Shown here piece after piece: positions 1 through 8,329 of a stretch of DNA of 64,000 bases (positions are counted from its first letter, which is position 1; every line of letters starts with the position of its first letter). The notes beneath the pieces were generated by a model that saw nothing but the letters and a program-made list of their open reading frames with translations, did no database searches and was not told the DNA's origin. Source of the DNA: Longirhabdus pacifica (lineage in GTDB: Bacteria > Bacillota > Bacilli > Paenibacillales > DSM-105158). The translations under genes and the position numbers were made by a program. Location: the NCBI RefSeq assembly GCF_004115085.1, contig NZ_QXJP01000003.1:62001-126000 (forward strand), given 5' to 3'.

Positions 1-405
1 TCGTCCTTTTTTCTTTATTTTCATTTGATCTTTTGCGTACATTTTTGCATAGGATTGATCATCCACATACTGTTGTTTTTTTAATTGCTGGATGACTTCT
101 GCACAAAGATGAGGATCATATTGTTCAGCAAGTAATTTTTCTTCTATTTCATATGCTGTCCTCATCTTATAGCTTATCCATCGCATTGCACGTTGATAAG
201 CTTGATTTATTTCTTCTTCTTGTGTCACTTTCATCATTTGTTCTGCGTCTATGGATAATCCTTTTATGAGTTGGTGTCGCACTAATATGTCTTCATGAAC
301 GGTAAAAGCGTATTGATCCTCTATGTATATTTGATAACGTTTCTGCTCTTTATCTAAAACAACAGCAGTAATAATTTTTTTATTATTGTTATTGTTCAAA
401 TCCAT
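1..405 (-). CDS. recX: RecX regulatory protein, 3' end cut by the window edge
   Basis: RecX binds RecA filaments and limits recombinase activity. The first 135 codons are visible and the reading frame runs off the left edge. An N-terminal region with the segment VRHQLIKGLSIDAEQM is followed by helical repeat-like sequence (AYQRAMRWISYKMRTAYEIE, then QLKKQQYVDDQSYAKMYAKD), which is the typical three-helix RecX pattern. The start ATG follows a good GGGAGAAGG ribosome binding site. It lies about 120 bases downstream of recA on the same strand, separated by a terminator. In B. subtilis recX lies elsewhere, but recA-recX adjacency is common in other bacteria. The family call is from sequence pattern only. 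Confidence 0.85.
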   Translation of the reverse strand, partial: MDLNNNNNKKIITAVVLDKEQKRYQIYIEDQYAFTVHEDILVRHQLIKGLSIDAEQMMKVTQEEEINQAYQRAMRWISYKMRTAYEIEEKLLAEQYDPHLCAEVIQQLKKQQYVDDQSYAKMYAKDQMKIKKKGR

Positions 406-477
406 ATACCTTCTCCCACTTCCATTGCACTCATGTATACTATTCTTCTATATCGTCATCCATGTTGCTGTATAATG

Positions 478-500
478 AAAAACGCACCTATGCAGGTGCG
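478..500 (-). terminator. intrinsic terminator after recA
   Basis: Perfect 7-bp stem CGCACCT/AGGTGCG around a 4-base loop, followed on the minus strand by TTTTTC. It starts 26 bases past the recA stop and separates recA from recX. Confidence 0.85.
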
Positions 501-525
501 ATTCATTTAGTCTCTACACATTCAT

Positions 526-1563
526 TTATTCCACAGGATCTAATGTCTCATCCTCTTGATCAGGTGACTCTTCAGCCGCAATCAAATTGGCTTGTTGACG
601 TATTTTTTGTTCGATATCCATTGCAATGGCTACATTTTCTTTCAAAAATTGTTTCGCATTCTCTCTACCTTGACCAAGGCGTTCTCCCTCATAGGAATAC
701 CATGCTCCACTTTTATTTACAATGTCCATTTCAGTACCAATATCGACAATACTTCCTTCTTTAGAAATACCTTCGCCATACATAATGTCGACTTCTGCTT
801 GTTTGAATGGAGGCGCTACTTTATTTTTAACCACTTTTACACGAGTACGGTTACCTACAATTTCATTCCCTTGTTTAATCGACTCTATACGTCTAACATC
901 GAGTCGCACGGAGGAATAGAACTTCAATGCTCTTCCACCTGGAGTCGTTTCAGGGTTACCGAACATAACGCCCACTTTTTCACGAAGCTGATTAATAAAG
1001 ATAGCAATCGTATTGGATTTACGAATGGCACCACCTAATTTTCTGAGCGCTTGTGACATCAATCTAGCTTGTAGACCAACGTGAGAATCACCCATTTCCC
1101 CTTCTATTTCTGCTTTGGGAACAAGTGCAGCAACAGAGTCTACAACGATAATATCTACCGCACCACTGCGAACTAATGCTTCTGCAATTTCAAGTGCTTG
1201 CTCTCCTGTATCGGGTTGAGACAATAACAATTCATCAATGTTGACGCCTAATTTTTCAGCGTATTGAGGATCTAGTGCATGCTCCGCATCGATAAAAGCT
1301 GCTTGTCCTCCTAATTTTTGTACTTCGGCTATCGCATGAAGGGATACGGTTGTTTTACCTGAAGATTCAGGACCATATACTTCGACAACTCTTCCTCTTG
1401 GTAATCCGCCCACACCTAGTGCAATATCGACAGCAATCGACCCACTGGATACCGTTTCTACTTGAAACTCTGTGGATTCACCTAATTTCATGACAGAACC
1501 TTTTCCGAACTGTTTCTCAATTTGGCGAAGCGCCATTTCTAAAGCTGCTTGACGATCAGACAC
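526..1563 (-). CDS. recA: Recombinase RecA
   Basis: DNA-dependent ATPase that forms filaments on single-stranded DNA, drives strand exchange and stimulates LexA self-cleavage. The 345 aa include Walker A GPESSGKT near residues 64-71, the VDSVAALVP Walker B region, the L1/L2 loop region ([13 protein letters not shown]) and an acidic tail ([13 protein letters not shown]). The frame can begin at a GTG three codons upstream (1572), but that codon sits one base from the AGGGA ribosome binding site. The GTG at 1563 gives about 10 bases of spacing and the family-typical MSDRQAAL N-terminus, so it is preferred. Upstream lie a sigma-A promoter and a LexA box, so SOS control is expected. Confidence 0.97.
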   Translation of the reverse strand: MSDRQAALEMALRQIEKQFGKGSVMKLGESTEFQVETVSSGSIAVDIALGVGGLPRGRVVEVYGPESSGKTTVSLHAIAEVQKLGGQAAFIDAEHALDPQYAEKLGVNIDELLLSQPDTGEQALEIAEALVRSGAVDIIVVDSVAALVPKAEIEGEMGDSHVGLQARLMSQALRKLGGAIRKSNTIAIFINQLREKVGVMFGNPETTPGGRALKFYSSVRLDVRRIESIKQGNEIVGNRTRVKVVKNKVAPPFKQAEVDIMYGEGISKEGSIVDIGTEMDIVNKSGAWYSYEGERLGQGRENAKQFLKENVAIAMDIEQKIRQQANLIAAEESPDQEDETLDPVE

Positions 1564-1631
1564 AATCTTCACTTCCCTATCTATTAGTTTTCCATTTTCA
1601 ATATACGAATGAACTCATGACTTATATATTT

Positions 1632-1660
1632 ATCATATATGGTTTCGAGACATTTGCCAA
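1632..1660 (-). promoter_or_regulatory. sigma-A promoter of recA
   Basis: On the minus strand TTGGCA, 17-base spacer, TATGAT. It lies about 70 bases upstream of the recA start and just downstream of a LexA-type box. Confidence 0.75.
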
Positions 1661-1669
1661 GCTTTTTTT

Positions 1670-1683
1670 CGAACATATATTCT
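1670..1683. promoter_or_regulatory. LexA (DinR) SOS box upstream of recA
   Basis: CGAACATATATTCT matches the Bacillus LexA consensus CGAACRNRYGTTYC at 12 of 14 positions and is nearly palindromic. It ends 9 bases upstream of the -35 hexamer of recA. The gap also follows the cinA stop, so the box most plausibly serves recA. Confidence 0.75.
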
Positions 1684-1692
1684 ATTTTTAAG

Positions 1693-2952
1693 TTAATTTC
1701 GTTTTTCAGCGATGTTTTTTCTAAATTTCCAAAGTAATGATAACGCCGTTTTAGCGGCTCTTACTCGTCTTATTTCATGATTACCATATAATAATACATG
1801 CTGCTCAAATTCATTTCCAAATTTATCTATAAAGCTAACAAATGTGTTTGGGACATCTTTATTTTTTTCTGTATCCGACATTTTTTTTGAATAAATGAAA
1901 ATAAATAAATCCACATTACTACCCTCTATGACATCACGCCCTATTGGTGAAATCGAACGAAGGCTAATTTGCTCTTCCTCTACAGGGATGGTCTGATTAG
2001 GAAACAACGTTTGTAATTGATATAAAGATTGTATGATCATACTATGGGACAACACTTCGTCATGATGTGCAGAAGCAGCAATCAAGTTTGTAAAACTTCC
2101 TCCTGTTCCCCATTCCAAAACAGAAATACGTTGGTGAGCTTGTTTCAACTCTTTTACGGTGGTTTCCAGCAATGAATCTTGTCCTTCAGTGAAAAAATGT
2201 GCACCTAACCGCGTTAAGATCTCTCGCTTGGTGTCTCTCCATTTTGTTTCTGCAGCCTCTCTACTATCCGCTTTTGTTGTAATACGTAAGGATACTTCGT
2301 TTTCCTTCGCATATGGCGCAATAGTTGGGTCTGTTTGTGCAGCAATTAAATCTTTGATCGTATCTTCTAATTTAGATTCACCAATACCGGTGAATTTCAA
2401 CATGGTAGAATAAATAGATAGAGCGTTTTGCGGCATTAATGTTTTCTGAATCCATGGAGCAGCAGCATGTTCGAACATAGGATAAAGCTCGGATGGAGGT
2501 CCAGGTAGGAGGATAATGGCTTTATCATGTTGTTGAAAAGCACTGCCTACTGCCAATCCCACCTCATTATGCAACGTGACACTACCATGAATAATTTGAG
2601 CCTGCTTTTTATTGTTATCGGACATTTCAATATTTCTACTTTTAAAAAATCCTTCTATTTTATTTAATGCTGGCTTGTCAAACTCTACATGCGTGCCAAA
2701 AAAAGCTGCAGCAGCGTCAGCGGTCATATCATCTTCTGTAGGCCCTAATCCACCTGTACATATAACGAGGTCTGCACGTGAGTATGCAGTATGTAAAGCA
2801 TCTTGAATACGCTGTTTATTATCCCCTACCACGGTTTGAAAGTACACATCCACACCGAGTATAGAACATTGCTCTGATAAATATTTGGCATTTGTATTGA
2901 CGATTTGACCTAATAACAACTCTGTACCTACACACAAAATTTCTGCTCTCAT
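1693..2952 (-). CDS. cinA: CinA family protein with a degenerate C-terminal deamidase domain
   Basis: The 419-aa length matches CinA of B. subtilis (about 416 aa). Residues 1 to about 250 form a clear molybdopterin-binding/COG1058 domain: CVGTELLLGQIVNTNAKYLS at the start, then CTGGLGPTEDDMTADA and LLPGPPSELYPMF. The C-terminal part corresponds to the NMN deamidase (PncC) domain, but the usual ESCTGG signature reads EWGTGG, and the usual GGVVxYxNExK stretch is replaced by unrelated residues. The deamidase is therefore probably inactive, while the N-terminal domain looks intact. Start ATG has a strong AAAGGAGAGG site. In B. subtilis cinA and recA are co-transcribed; here recA also has its own promoter. 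Confidence 0.9.
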   Translation of the reverse strand: MRAEILCVGTELLLGQIVNTNAKYLSEQCSILGVDVYFQTVVGDNKQRIQDALHTAYSRADLVICTGGLGPTEDDMTADAAAAFFGTHVEFDKPALNKIEGFFKSRNIEMSDNNKKQAQIIHGSVTLHNEVGLAVGSAFQQHDKAIILLPGPPSELYPMFEHAAAPWIQKTLMPQNALSIYSTMLKFTGIGESKLEDTIKDLIAAQTDPTIAPYAKENEVSLRITTKADSREAAETKWRDTKREILTRLGAHFFTEGQDSLLETTVKELKQAHQRISVLEWGTGGSFTNLIAASAHHDEVLSHSMIIQSLYQLQTLFPNQTIPVEEEQISLRSISPIGRDVIEGSNVDLFIFIYSKKMSDTEKNKDVPNTFVSFIDKFGNEFEQHVLLYGNHEIRRVRAAKTALSLLWKFRKNIAEKRN

Positions 2953-2991
2953 GACACCTCTCCTTTGGATATTGAACCTGTATGAATATTT

Positions 2992-3017
2992 AAAAATCCC
3001 ATAATGATATGGGATTT
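2992..3017 (-). terminator. intrinsic terminator after pgsA
   Basis: 9-bp stem AAATCCCAT/ATGGGATTT with a 6-base loop and a following T-rich stretch on the minus strand, placed between the pgsA stop and the cinA start. Confidence 0.8.
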
Positions 3018-3037
3018 AATGATAGTATCGTCACATG

Positions 3038-3613
3038 TTATTTTTCCGCGATCAAATTTTTGTTTTTGATAAAATAGTCTACACCAGAATAGATCGTAAT
3101 AATAGCCATGAGCCAACTAGCTACAAGATCCACTCGAAGATCAATTAATGCAAATGGAAAATTGTTGAGCAATAAGATAATGATGGCCGTAATTTGAATC
3201 GCCGTTTTCCATTTTCCCCATTTACTTGCCGCTATTACACTACCATCTAGTAACGCAATCTGCCTTAAACCTGTAACAGCAAATTCTCTACTAATAATTA
3301 CGATCGCAATCCACGCATCTAACTTTCCCATATCCACCAAAGAAATGAGTACCGCCGCAATCAGCAGTTTATCTGCTAATGGGTCTAATAACTTTCCTAA
3401 ATTTGTTACTATTTTTCTCTTTCTCGCTATGTAACCGTCCAATCCATCTGTACTAGCAGCCAAAATGAATATTAGCGTCGCAATAATTTGATTATAAGTA
3501 ATAGAGAACTCCCCTATAATGAGTGGAGAAAAATCTAAATTCACGAGTAAAAAAAACAACATCACTGGAACTAAGAATATTCTCACCAATGTAATGCGAT
3601 TAGCTAAATTCAT
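3038..3613 (-). CDS. pgsA: CDP-diacylglycerol--glycerol-3-phosphate 3-phosphatidyltransferase
   Basis: Membrane enzyme that makes phosphatidylglycerophosphate, the committed step to phosphatidylglycerol. The 191 aa contain the CDP-alcohol phosphotransferase signature DG-x2-AR-x8-G-x3-D-x3-D, seen as DGLDGYIAR, then GKLLDPLADK. Several hydrophobic helices are visible (LVRIFLVPVMLFFLLV, IIATLIFILAAS, AIQITAIIILLL). A GTG three codons upstream overlaps the GAGGTG ribosome binding site, so the ATG at 3613 (MNLANRITLVR), with six bases of spacing, is the likely start. A strong promoter lies 70 bases upstream and a terminator follows, so the gene can form its own transcription unit. Confidence 0.95.
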   Translation of the reverse strand: MNLANRITLVRIFLVPVMLFFLLVNLDFSPLIIGEFSITYNQIIATLIFILAASTDGLDGYIARKRKIVTNLGKLLDPLADKLLIAAVLISLVDMGKLDAWIAIVIISREFAVTGLRQIALLDGSVIAASKWGKWKTAIQITAIIILLLNNFPFALIDLRVDLVASWLMAIITIYSGVDYFIKNKNLIAEK

Positions 3614-3679
3614 ACAAAACACCTCAATTCATTATTCCTAATACACATCCAAATATTGTATCGATTAATCACTTAAAAA

Positions 3680-3708
3680 AGTATAATACATGGTTCACGC
3701 ACTGTCAA
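3680..3708 (-). promoter_or_regulatory. sigma-A promoter of pgsA
   Basis: Consensus-like TTGACA, 17-base spacer, TATACT on the minus strand, about 70 bases upstream of the pgsA start. This is the best sigma-A match seen in the window. Confidence 0.85.
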
Positions 3709-3735
3709 AAAGAATAATAATTTGCCATAAATAAA

Positions 3736-3776
3736 GCTTCCCTAACCACCATCGACTAGCGATGATGTTGGGAAGC
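3736..3776 (-). terminator. hairpin terminator downstream of the small membrane protein gene
   Basis: Two-part stem: outer arms GCTTCCC and GGGAAGC, inner arms CATCG and CGATG. On the minus strand it is followed by TTTATTTAT, so the U-tract is weak. It lies just before the pgsA promoter. Confidence 0.65.
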
Positions 3777-3790
3777 AGCAAAAGTAAACC

Positions 3791-3955
3791 TCATGTTTCG
3801 TTTCTGACTGGCGTTCTAAACATATCCAATATGCCCAAAACAATATGAGCAAGTCCAAATCCAAAAATTCCGTAACCCCATGCAGTAGGTGTTAAATACC
3901 ATCCTAACAAACTCACGATAACACCCAAGCCAGTTACAATCCAACTAATTGTCAC
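3791..3955 (-). CDS. small hydrophobic membrane protein, unknown function
   Basis: A 54-codon frame beginning VTISWIVTGLGVIVSLLG, with two predicted membrane helices separated by WYLTPTAWGYG and a short polar tail ending MFRTPVRNET. An ATG two codons upstream (3961) directly abuts GAGGG, so the GTG at 3955 with spacing of about six bases is the better start; both give the same protein apart from two residues. It sits between the rodZ-like gene and pgsA, in the same direction, and has its own following hairpin. No family could be named. The ribosome binding site, helix pattern and terminator support translation. Confidence 0.6.
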   Translation of the reverse strand: MTISWIVTGLGVIVSLLGWYLTPTAWGYGIFGFGLAHIVLGILDMFRTPVRNET

Positions 3956-4043
3956 CTTCATCCCTCACTTGGTGTTGATGTATTGTGTATTCGTTTTGCT
4001 GTAATTATTTTAACCTGATTCATGGGTTTTATTCATACTTATC

Positions 4044-4892
4044 TCATATTGAATTTACTCCAGCAACATTTATTTGTACCCGCATTCCAACGTCCGTTCC
4101 TTCTAATTCTACATCATTAATGTACAACTTCGCATTGCTATTTCCTAAGCTAATCCATACATTATTTTGTGATTCAAAAGTATATGTATCATCTTGTTGT
4201 GGAGTAATTTCGTCCAATACTTCTCCATAAGCATCACCTTTACGTATTTGCGTCCAGCATCTACCTGTATACTCAATTTTAATATTTATTTGGTCTGTGT
4301 TGGCCACTTCATACGTGTAAACATTATTCACTTGCTCCACCAATGTCACTGTCGACGCTACAACTTCCTCTGCCTGCTCTTCAGCAAGCTCTTCTTGTAC
4401 ATTATTTTCTTCAGCGTCATTAAATACCGTTTCAACACTTTCATCACTGTCCGCAAATCGTCCTGTTACAGGTTCAGGCATCTGGATGCTATGATCATCT
4501 GATTCGCCGTTCAACAAAACAAAAAGATAGATAACAACAACAATTAAAATAAAAAATGAAATAAACAAAAGTAAAGAAACCCATTTGGCTACTTTATCCA
4601 CGTTTAATGCTTTTTTTCGTCTACCTGTACTTGTTGCATTGGTTGGTTGCGCATAAGCTTGTGGTAACACATTTTTGTAAAGTTCCATCACATGATTGGA
4701 GTCTAAACCTAAGGCTTCTGCGTAACTTTTAATAAAAGCTCGTGCATAAAAATTTCCAGGTAAAATATTGTATTTGCCTTCTTCAATGGCTTGCAAATAT
4801 GATTTTCTGATTTTTGTTATTTCTTCCATTTGATCTAAAGTATATTGTTGCTCTAACCTTGTTTTTTTCAAAACCTCCCCTAGATCAGACAT
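4044..4892 (-). CDS. RodZ/YmfM-like HTH membrane protein
   Basis: Cytoskeleton-associated membrane protein of the RodZ/YmfM type, linked in other bacteria to MreB and cell shape. In the 282 aa, residues about 3-70 form a Cro/Xre-like helix-turn-helix (LGEVLKKTRLEQQYTLDQM, then NFYARAFIKSYAEALGLD). Residues about 104-127 are a transmembrane helix (WVSLLLFISFFILIVVVIYL). An acidic linker rich in E/D follows, and the C-terminal ~85 residues resemble the DUF4115 beta domain (CWTQIRKGDAYGEVLDE). A GTG six codons upstream overlaps the GAGGTG site, so ATG 4892 (MSDLGEVL) is preferred. It lies between ymfK and pgsA as in B. subtilis. Confidence 0.88.
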   Translation of the reverse strand: MSDLGEVLKKTRLEQQYTLDQMEEITKIRKSYLQAIEEGKYNILPGNFYARAFIKSYAEALGLDSNHVMELYKNVLPQAYAQPTNATSTGRRKKALNVDKVAKWVSLLLFISFFILIVVVIYLFVLLNGESDDHSIQMPEPVTGRFADSDESVETVFNDAEENNVQEELAEEQAEEVVASTVTLVEQVNNVYTYEVANTDQINIKIEYTGRCWTQIRKGDAYGEVLDEITPQQDDTYTFESQNNVWISLGNSNAKLYINDVELEGTDVGMRVQINVAGVNSI

Positions 4893-4933
4893 TGAACATG
4901 TACACCTCACTTTCCCTTGTCATTTTTATATAT

Positions 4934-5689
4934 TTAATAGTCTACCGAAGTCGTAATCGCATCATAATTAATCTCTTCATCTGGATGACTTCTTAGTTCA
5001 ACAATATAGTCAAAAATATCATACGTATACTCTGATTCCCTTACAAAAACATCTGGGTGTTCAATCACTTTTGTAGAGTTCATTTCCATAACATTTGTTA
5101 ATAACTCCACATGCTTTTCATTTGCTCTAATGGTGCTGACGATGCCGTCAACAATAAAAACATTATTAGGATTTAATTCTTCCTCTGACATCATACTCCT
5201 AACGGTTTGACGAAGAAGCGTCGAAGATACAAAACTCCACCTTTTGTTCGAACAAACACTACCCGCAATAATGGATTCTGTTTTTCCAACTCTAGGCATA
5301 CCTCTGAGTCCTACTACCTGATTTCCATCTCTTTTAAACACTTCTCCGAGAAAATCAACAAGTAAGCCTAATTCATCTCTAACAAATCGAAACGTTTTTC
5401 TATCATCAGAATCTCGTTCTATATACCTTCCATGACGTACGGCTAATATATCCACTAATTTAGGTGTTCGTAGTTTGGTGACTGTAATATTATCTACTTT
5501 CTCAAGCATTTTACCTAGTGCATCAATTTTTTCATCATTTGCTGTTTGTAATAGCATTCCCCTTGAGCTATTTTCAACCCCATTAATGGTAATAATATTT
5601 ATATTTAACATCCCCATTAATGATGCTATATCTCCTAATAAACCTGGTCTGTTTCTATGTATAACGTATTCCATGTACCATTGCTTCAT
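4934..5689 (-). CDS. ymfK: YmfK-like protein (DUF3388) with an ACT-like N-terminus and P-loop
   Basis: Conserved Bacillales protein of unknown role. Residues 1-75 look like an ACT-type regulatory fold (YVIHRNRPGLLGDIASLMGM, then INIITINGVEN), which in other proteins binds small ligands. Residues 130-137 contain a Walker A motif (GMPRVGKT), and NNVFIVDGI may be the Walker B strand, so nucleotide binding is likely. GAGGTG with seven-base spacing supports the start. It sits between the rodZ-like gene and ymfJ, as in B. subtilis. No biochemical function is assigned here. No clear promoter was found in the 5690-5894 gap, which is very AT-rich. Confidence 0.85.
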   Translation of the reverse strand: MKQWYMEYVIHRNRPGLLGDIASLMGMLNINIITINGVENSSRGMLLQTANDEKIDALGKMLEKVDNITVTKLRTPKLVDILAVRHGRYIERDSDDRKTFRFVRDELGLLVDFLGEVFKRDGNQVVGLRGMPRVGKTESIIAGSVCSNKRWSFVSSTLLRQTVRSMMSEEELNPNNVFIVDGIVSTIRANEKHVELLTNVMEMNSTKVIEHPDVFVRESEYTYDIFDYIVELRSHPDEEINYDAITTSVDY

Positions 5690-5894
5690 ACCATTTCACC
5701 TCAATTTCATAACACTGAACTTGCTCATCCATCTTATTACAATTTAAATAATAGTTATACTGTTTAAATTCATATTGATATTTAAACCACTTAGAGCATC
5801 TTATAATATTTAAACACTTTCTTATACTTTTTTCTACAAAAAATCGTTTTTTTTAAAATAATAAATTCAAATTCATTCATTATAATAAAAACAG

Positions 5895-5921
5895 GAAAGA
5901 AGCCCCACTAAAGCGAGGCTT
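5895..5921 (-). terminator. intrinsic terminator after ymfJ
   Basis: 9-bp stem with two G-T pairs (minus strand AAGCCTCGC, loop TTTA, GTGGGGCTT) followed by CTTTCCTGTTTTT. It lies about 35 bases past the ymfJ stop. Confidence 0.7.
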
Positions 5922-5954
5922 TTCTACATAAAAAGTCAAAATGTGCAAGAAACA

Positions 5955-6206
5955 TTAAGCATGGTCAACTAACTTCACCATTAATGTTGCCATGACTTTT
6001 CGCTCGGACTCATCCGCTACATCCCATAATTCTTTTAACAACAATTCCTGATCATTTCTTGGTTCCACTTTTTCATCTAAAAAATCACCAATTTCATAAG
6101 CAAGCTTTGCAATCATCTCATCATTTATCCCTATTTTTTGTGCTTGATTAACACGTTGAGCAAGAAAATTTTTCCACTTATCGAATGAATCCAACACCGT
6201 TGACAT
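5955..6206 (-). CDS. ymfJ: YmfJ-like protein (DUF3243)
   Basis: Small acidic, mostly helical cytoplasmic protein of 83 aa, conserved next to ymfK and ymfI in Bacillales, with unknown function. The N-terminus MSTVLDSFDKWKNFLAQRV fits the family start. A GTG four codons upstream overlaps the AAAGGAG ribosome binding site and is disfavoured. A terminator follows, so it can end a ymfI-ymfJ unit. Confidence 0.85.
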   Translation of the reverse strand: MSTVLDSFDKWKNFLAQRVNQAQKIGINDEMIAKLAYEIGDFLDEKVEPRNDQELLLKELWDVADESERKVMATLMVKLVDHA

Positions 6207-6297
6207 GATATTACTCACTCCTTTTTAAAATTAAACCTTATACGGTTATAATATTTGTCTAAGGTGAGCAACCTATGCACGAAAATTTAAATGAAGT

Positions 6298-7047
6298 TTA
6301 CGTCAACCAACCACCATTGGGACTAAGCACTTGCCCTGTGATGTAACTTGATTCTGGCAAAGCCAAATAATACGTCATCGATGCAATTTCATCCGTTGTT
6401 GCAAACCTTCCCAACGGGATTTCTTGTTCCAGCATCTGCTTTTCCTCTTGCTCTAGATGATTCAACATGACGGTGTCTACTGCGCCAGGAGCTACAGCAT
6501 TGACGGTTACACCAGATGGTGCAAGCTCTTTAGCTAGTGCCTTAGTAAATGCATTCACACCGCCCTTAGATGCTGAATATGCCGTTTCACACGAAGCCCC
6601 TGTCATTCCCCAGACAGAAGAAATATTGATAATACGTCCCCACTTTTGTGAAATCATATAAGGTGCAAACGCTTTACAAGACAGAAACATACTTTTTAAA
6701 TTGACATTCATAATATGATCCCATTGCTCTTCTGTCGTATCCATTAACATGCCATAATGCGAAATCCCAGCATTATTGATGACAATGTCAGGATACAATC
6801 CATGCTGATCTAATTTTTCTTTTATTTTACTGATTTCATCGGAAACACTAATGTCTCCCGCTACGGTCATTACCTTTGCTCCTTTAGCGATGCAATTTCT
6901 TGCAACTTGATTTGCATGCTCATGTGAGTGGACGTAATGAATGATGATATTCATTTTAATGTCTGCAAATCGTTCCGCTATTGCAGCTCCGATTCCTCTA
7001 CTTGAACCGGTAATCAATACGGTCATTTCGTTCAATGTTTTATTCAT
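6298..7047 (-). CDS. ymfI: SDR-family reductase YmfI
   Basis: Short-chain dehydrogenase/reductase of 249 aa. The Rossmann cofactor motif TGSSRGIG is at about residues 13-20, NNAG is near residue 91, and the catalytic Ser and YSASK (Tyr/Lys) lie near residues 143-160. In B. subtilis YmfI is needed for the last reductive step of the 5-aminopentanol modification of elongation factor P; that role is carried over by homology and position, not shown here. The start codon follows the ymfH stop by one base, so the genes are translationally coupled in a ymfF-ymfH-ymfI operon. Confidence 0.9.
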   Translation of the reverse strand: MNKTLNEMTVLITGSSRGIGAAIAERFADIKMNIIIHYVHSHEHANQVARNCIAKGAKVMTVAGDISVSDEISKIKEKLDQHGLYPDIVINNAGISHYGMLMDTTEEQWDHIMNVNLKSMFLSCKAFAPYMISQKWGRIINISSVWGMTGASCETAYSASKGGVNAFTKALAKELAPSGVTVNAVAPGAVDTVMLNHLEQEEKQMLEQEIPLGRFATTDEIASMTYYLALPESSYITGQVLSPNGGWLT

Positions 7048-7048
7048 A

Positions 7049-8329
7049 TTATTTTCTTTCGACTACAGACACACTCATGACTTCCCAGTTAAAATGATGA
7101 CGCAATCGATCGTTTATTCCCTCCCATGTGATACGTGAAAATGTGGACATCATATCGAAGAAATCGCAATTTTTATATAAATAATCCGTAAATGAATGCG
7201 CGATTAACTCCGGAATATTGAACAAACGTAAGTAACTCCCCATTTGTTTATGCTTGCTTACTTCAAACTCTTCTTTGCTTAGTCCATTTTTTATATATTC
7301 GTCTATATTGCTACGAATCATATGAATCATTCTATCTGGATCAGGCGTATCTCCACCAAACACAGAAAAAGCAAACGTGTTATACGCTTTGTAATCTGAG
7401 CTAAATGAATCGGTGATGAGTTGTTGATCATACAATTGCTGGTACAATGTTGAACTCGGACTAAATAATAGATCCATAATAATTTTCATTTCTAATTGTT
7501 TTTGTAATAATGAAGTCCCTTCCTCATAGCCATACACTTCCTTAATGCCACACAAACATTTCGGCATGGATACAGAAAGTTGAATTTTCTTTTCGTGCGC
7601 CTTCACCGCTTTAGGTTCCGCTTCAAAGTATCTTTTAATTTCCCCTTGTGGGTGTATATTTTTAGCTGATTGATTGTTCGCTGCAAGTGAGGTGACATGT
7701 TCTGCATCAACACCACCGACGACAAACAAACACATATTCGAAGGGTGGTAAAAAGTATGATAACAGTCATACAACATTTCTTTTGTAATTTCGTGAATAG
7801 ATTCCTCTGTTCCTGCAATGTCAATATGCACCGGATGTTGTTGAAAGAGGGATTGTATTAAACCCATGTAAACTTGCCAGTCTGGAGAATCTTTGTACAT
7901 ATTTATCTCTTGCGTAATAATACCTTTTTCTTTCTCAACGTTCTCATCTGTAAAATGAGGCGTTTGCACAAAATCAATTAACGTATTCACATTTTGCTCT
8001 ATTTGTTCTGTAGAAGAAAATAAATATACGGTCCGATCAAAACTGGTAAATGCATTGACAGACGCGCCTTGAGTAGCAAATTGAGCAAATACATCACCTT
8101 CTGGTTGCTCAAACATTTTGTGTTCTAAAAAATGTGCAATGCCGTCAGGCACTTTTATTTTCGGTTTTCCTTCCACTTGAAAGTGATTATCAATGGAGCC
8201 GTATTTTGTGGCAAACGTTGCATACGTTTTTCGATATCCCTGTTTTGGAAGCACGTAAACATCTAAACCATTGTCTAATTTGGTGAAGAATAATGATTCT
8301 TTCAACTCCGGATACGTTTTGATTTTCAT
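7049..8329 (-). CDS. ymfH: M16-family zinc peptidase YmfH
   Basis: Pitrilysin/insulinase-like protease of 426 aa. The inverted zinc motif HFLEH is at residues 66-70 and a downstream glutamate (EKEKGIITQEINMY) can be the third ligand, so this is the catalytic subunit. It overlaps ymfF by four bases. The partner YmfF lacks HxxEH, giving the active/inactive pair typical of two-subunit M16 peptidases. Substrate unknown. Confidence 0.92.
   Translation of the reverse strand: MKIKTYPELKESLFFTKLDNGLDVYVLPKQGYRKTYATFATKYGSIDNHFQVEGKPKIKVPDGIAHFLEHKMFEQPEGDVFAQFATQGASVNAFTSFDRTVYLFSSTEQIEQNVNTLIDFVQTPHFTDENVEKEKGIITQEINMYKDSPDWQVYMGLIQSLFQQHPVHIDIAGTEESIHEITKEMLYDCYHTFYHPSNMCLFVVGGVDAEHVTSLAANNQSAKNIHPQGEIKRYFEAEPKAVKAHEKKIQLSVSMPKCLCGIKEVYGYEEGTSLLQKQLEMKIIMDLLFSPSSTLYQQLYDQQLITDSFSSDYKAYNTFAFSVFGGDTPDPDRMIHMIRSNIDEYIKNGLSKEEFEVSKHKQMGSYLRLFNIPELIAHSFTDYLYKNCDFFDMMSTFSRITWEGINDRLRHHFNWEVMSVSVVERK

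Noticed and set aside
2467-2478. Palindrome ATGTTCGAACAT inside cinA as a second LexA box
   Set aside because: The half-sites are adjacent rather than separated by four bases, and it lies within coding sequence.
5690-5894. Promoter for ymfK in the AT-rich gap
   Set aside because: Several TATAAT-like strings exist, but none has a -35 at acceptable spacing, so none is called.
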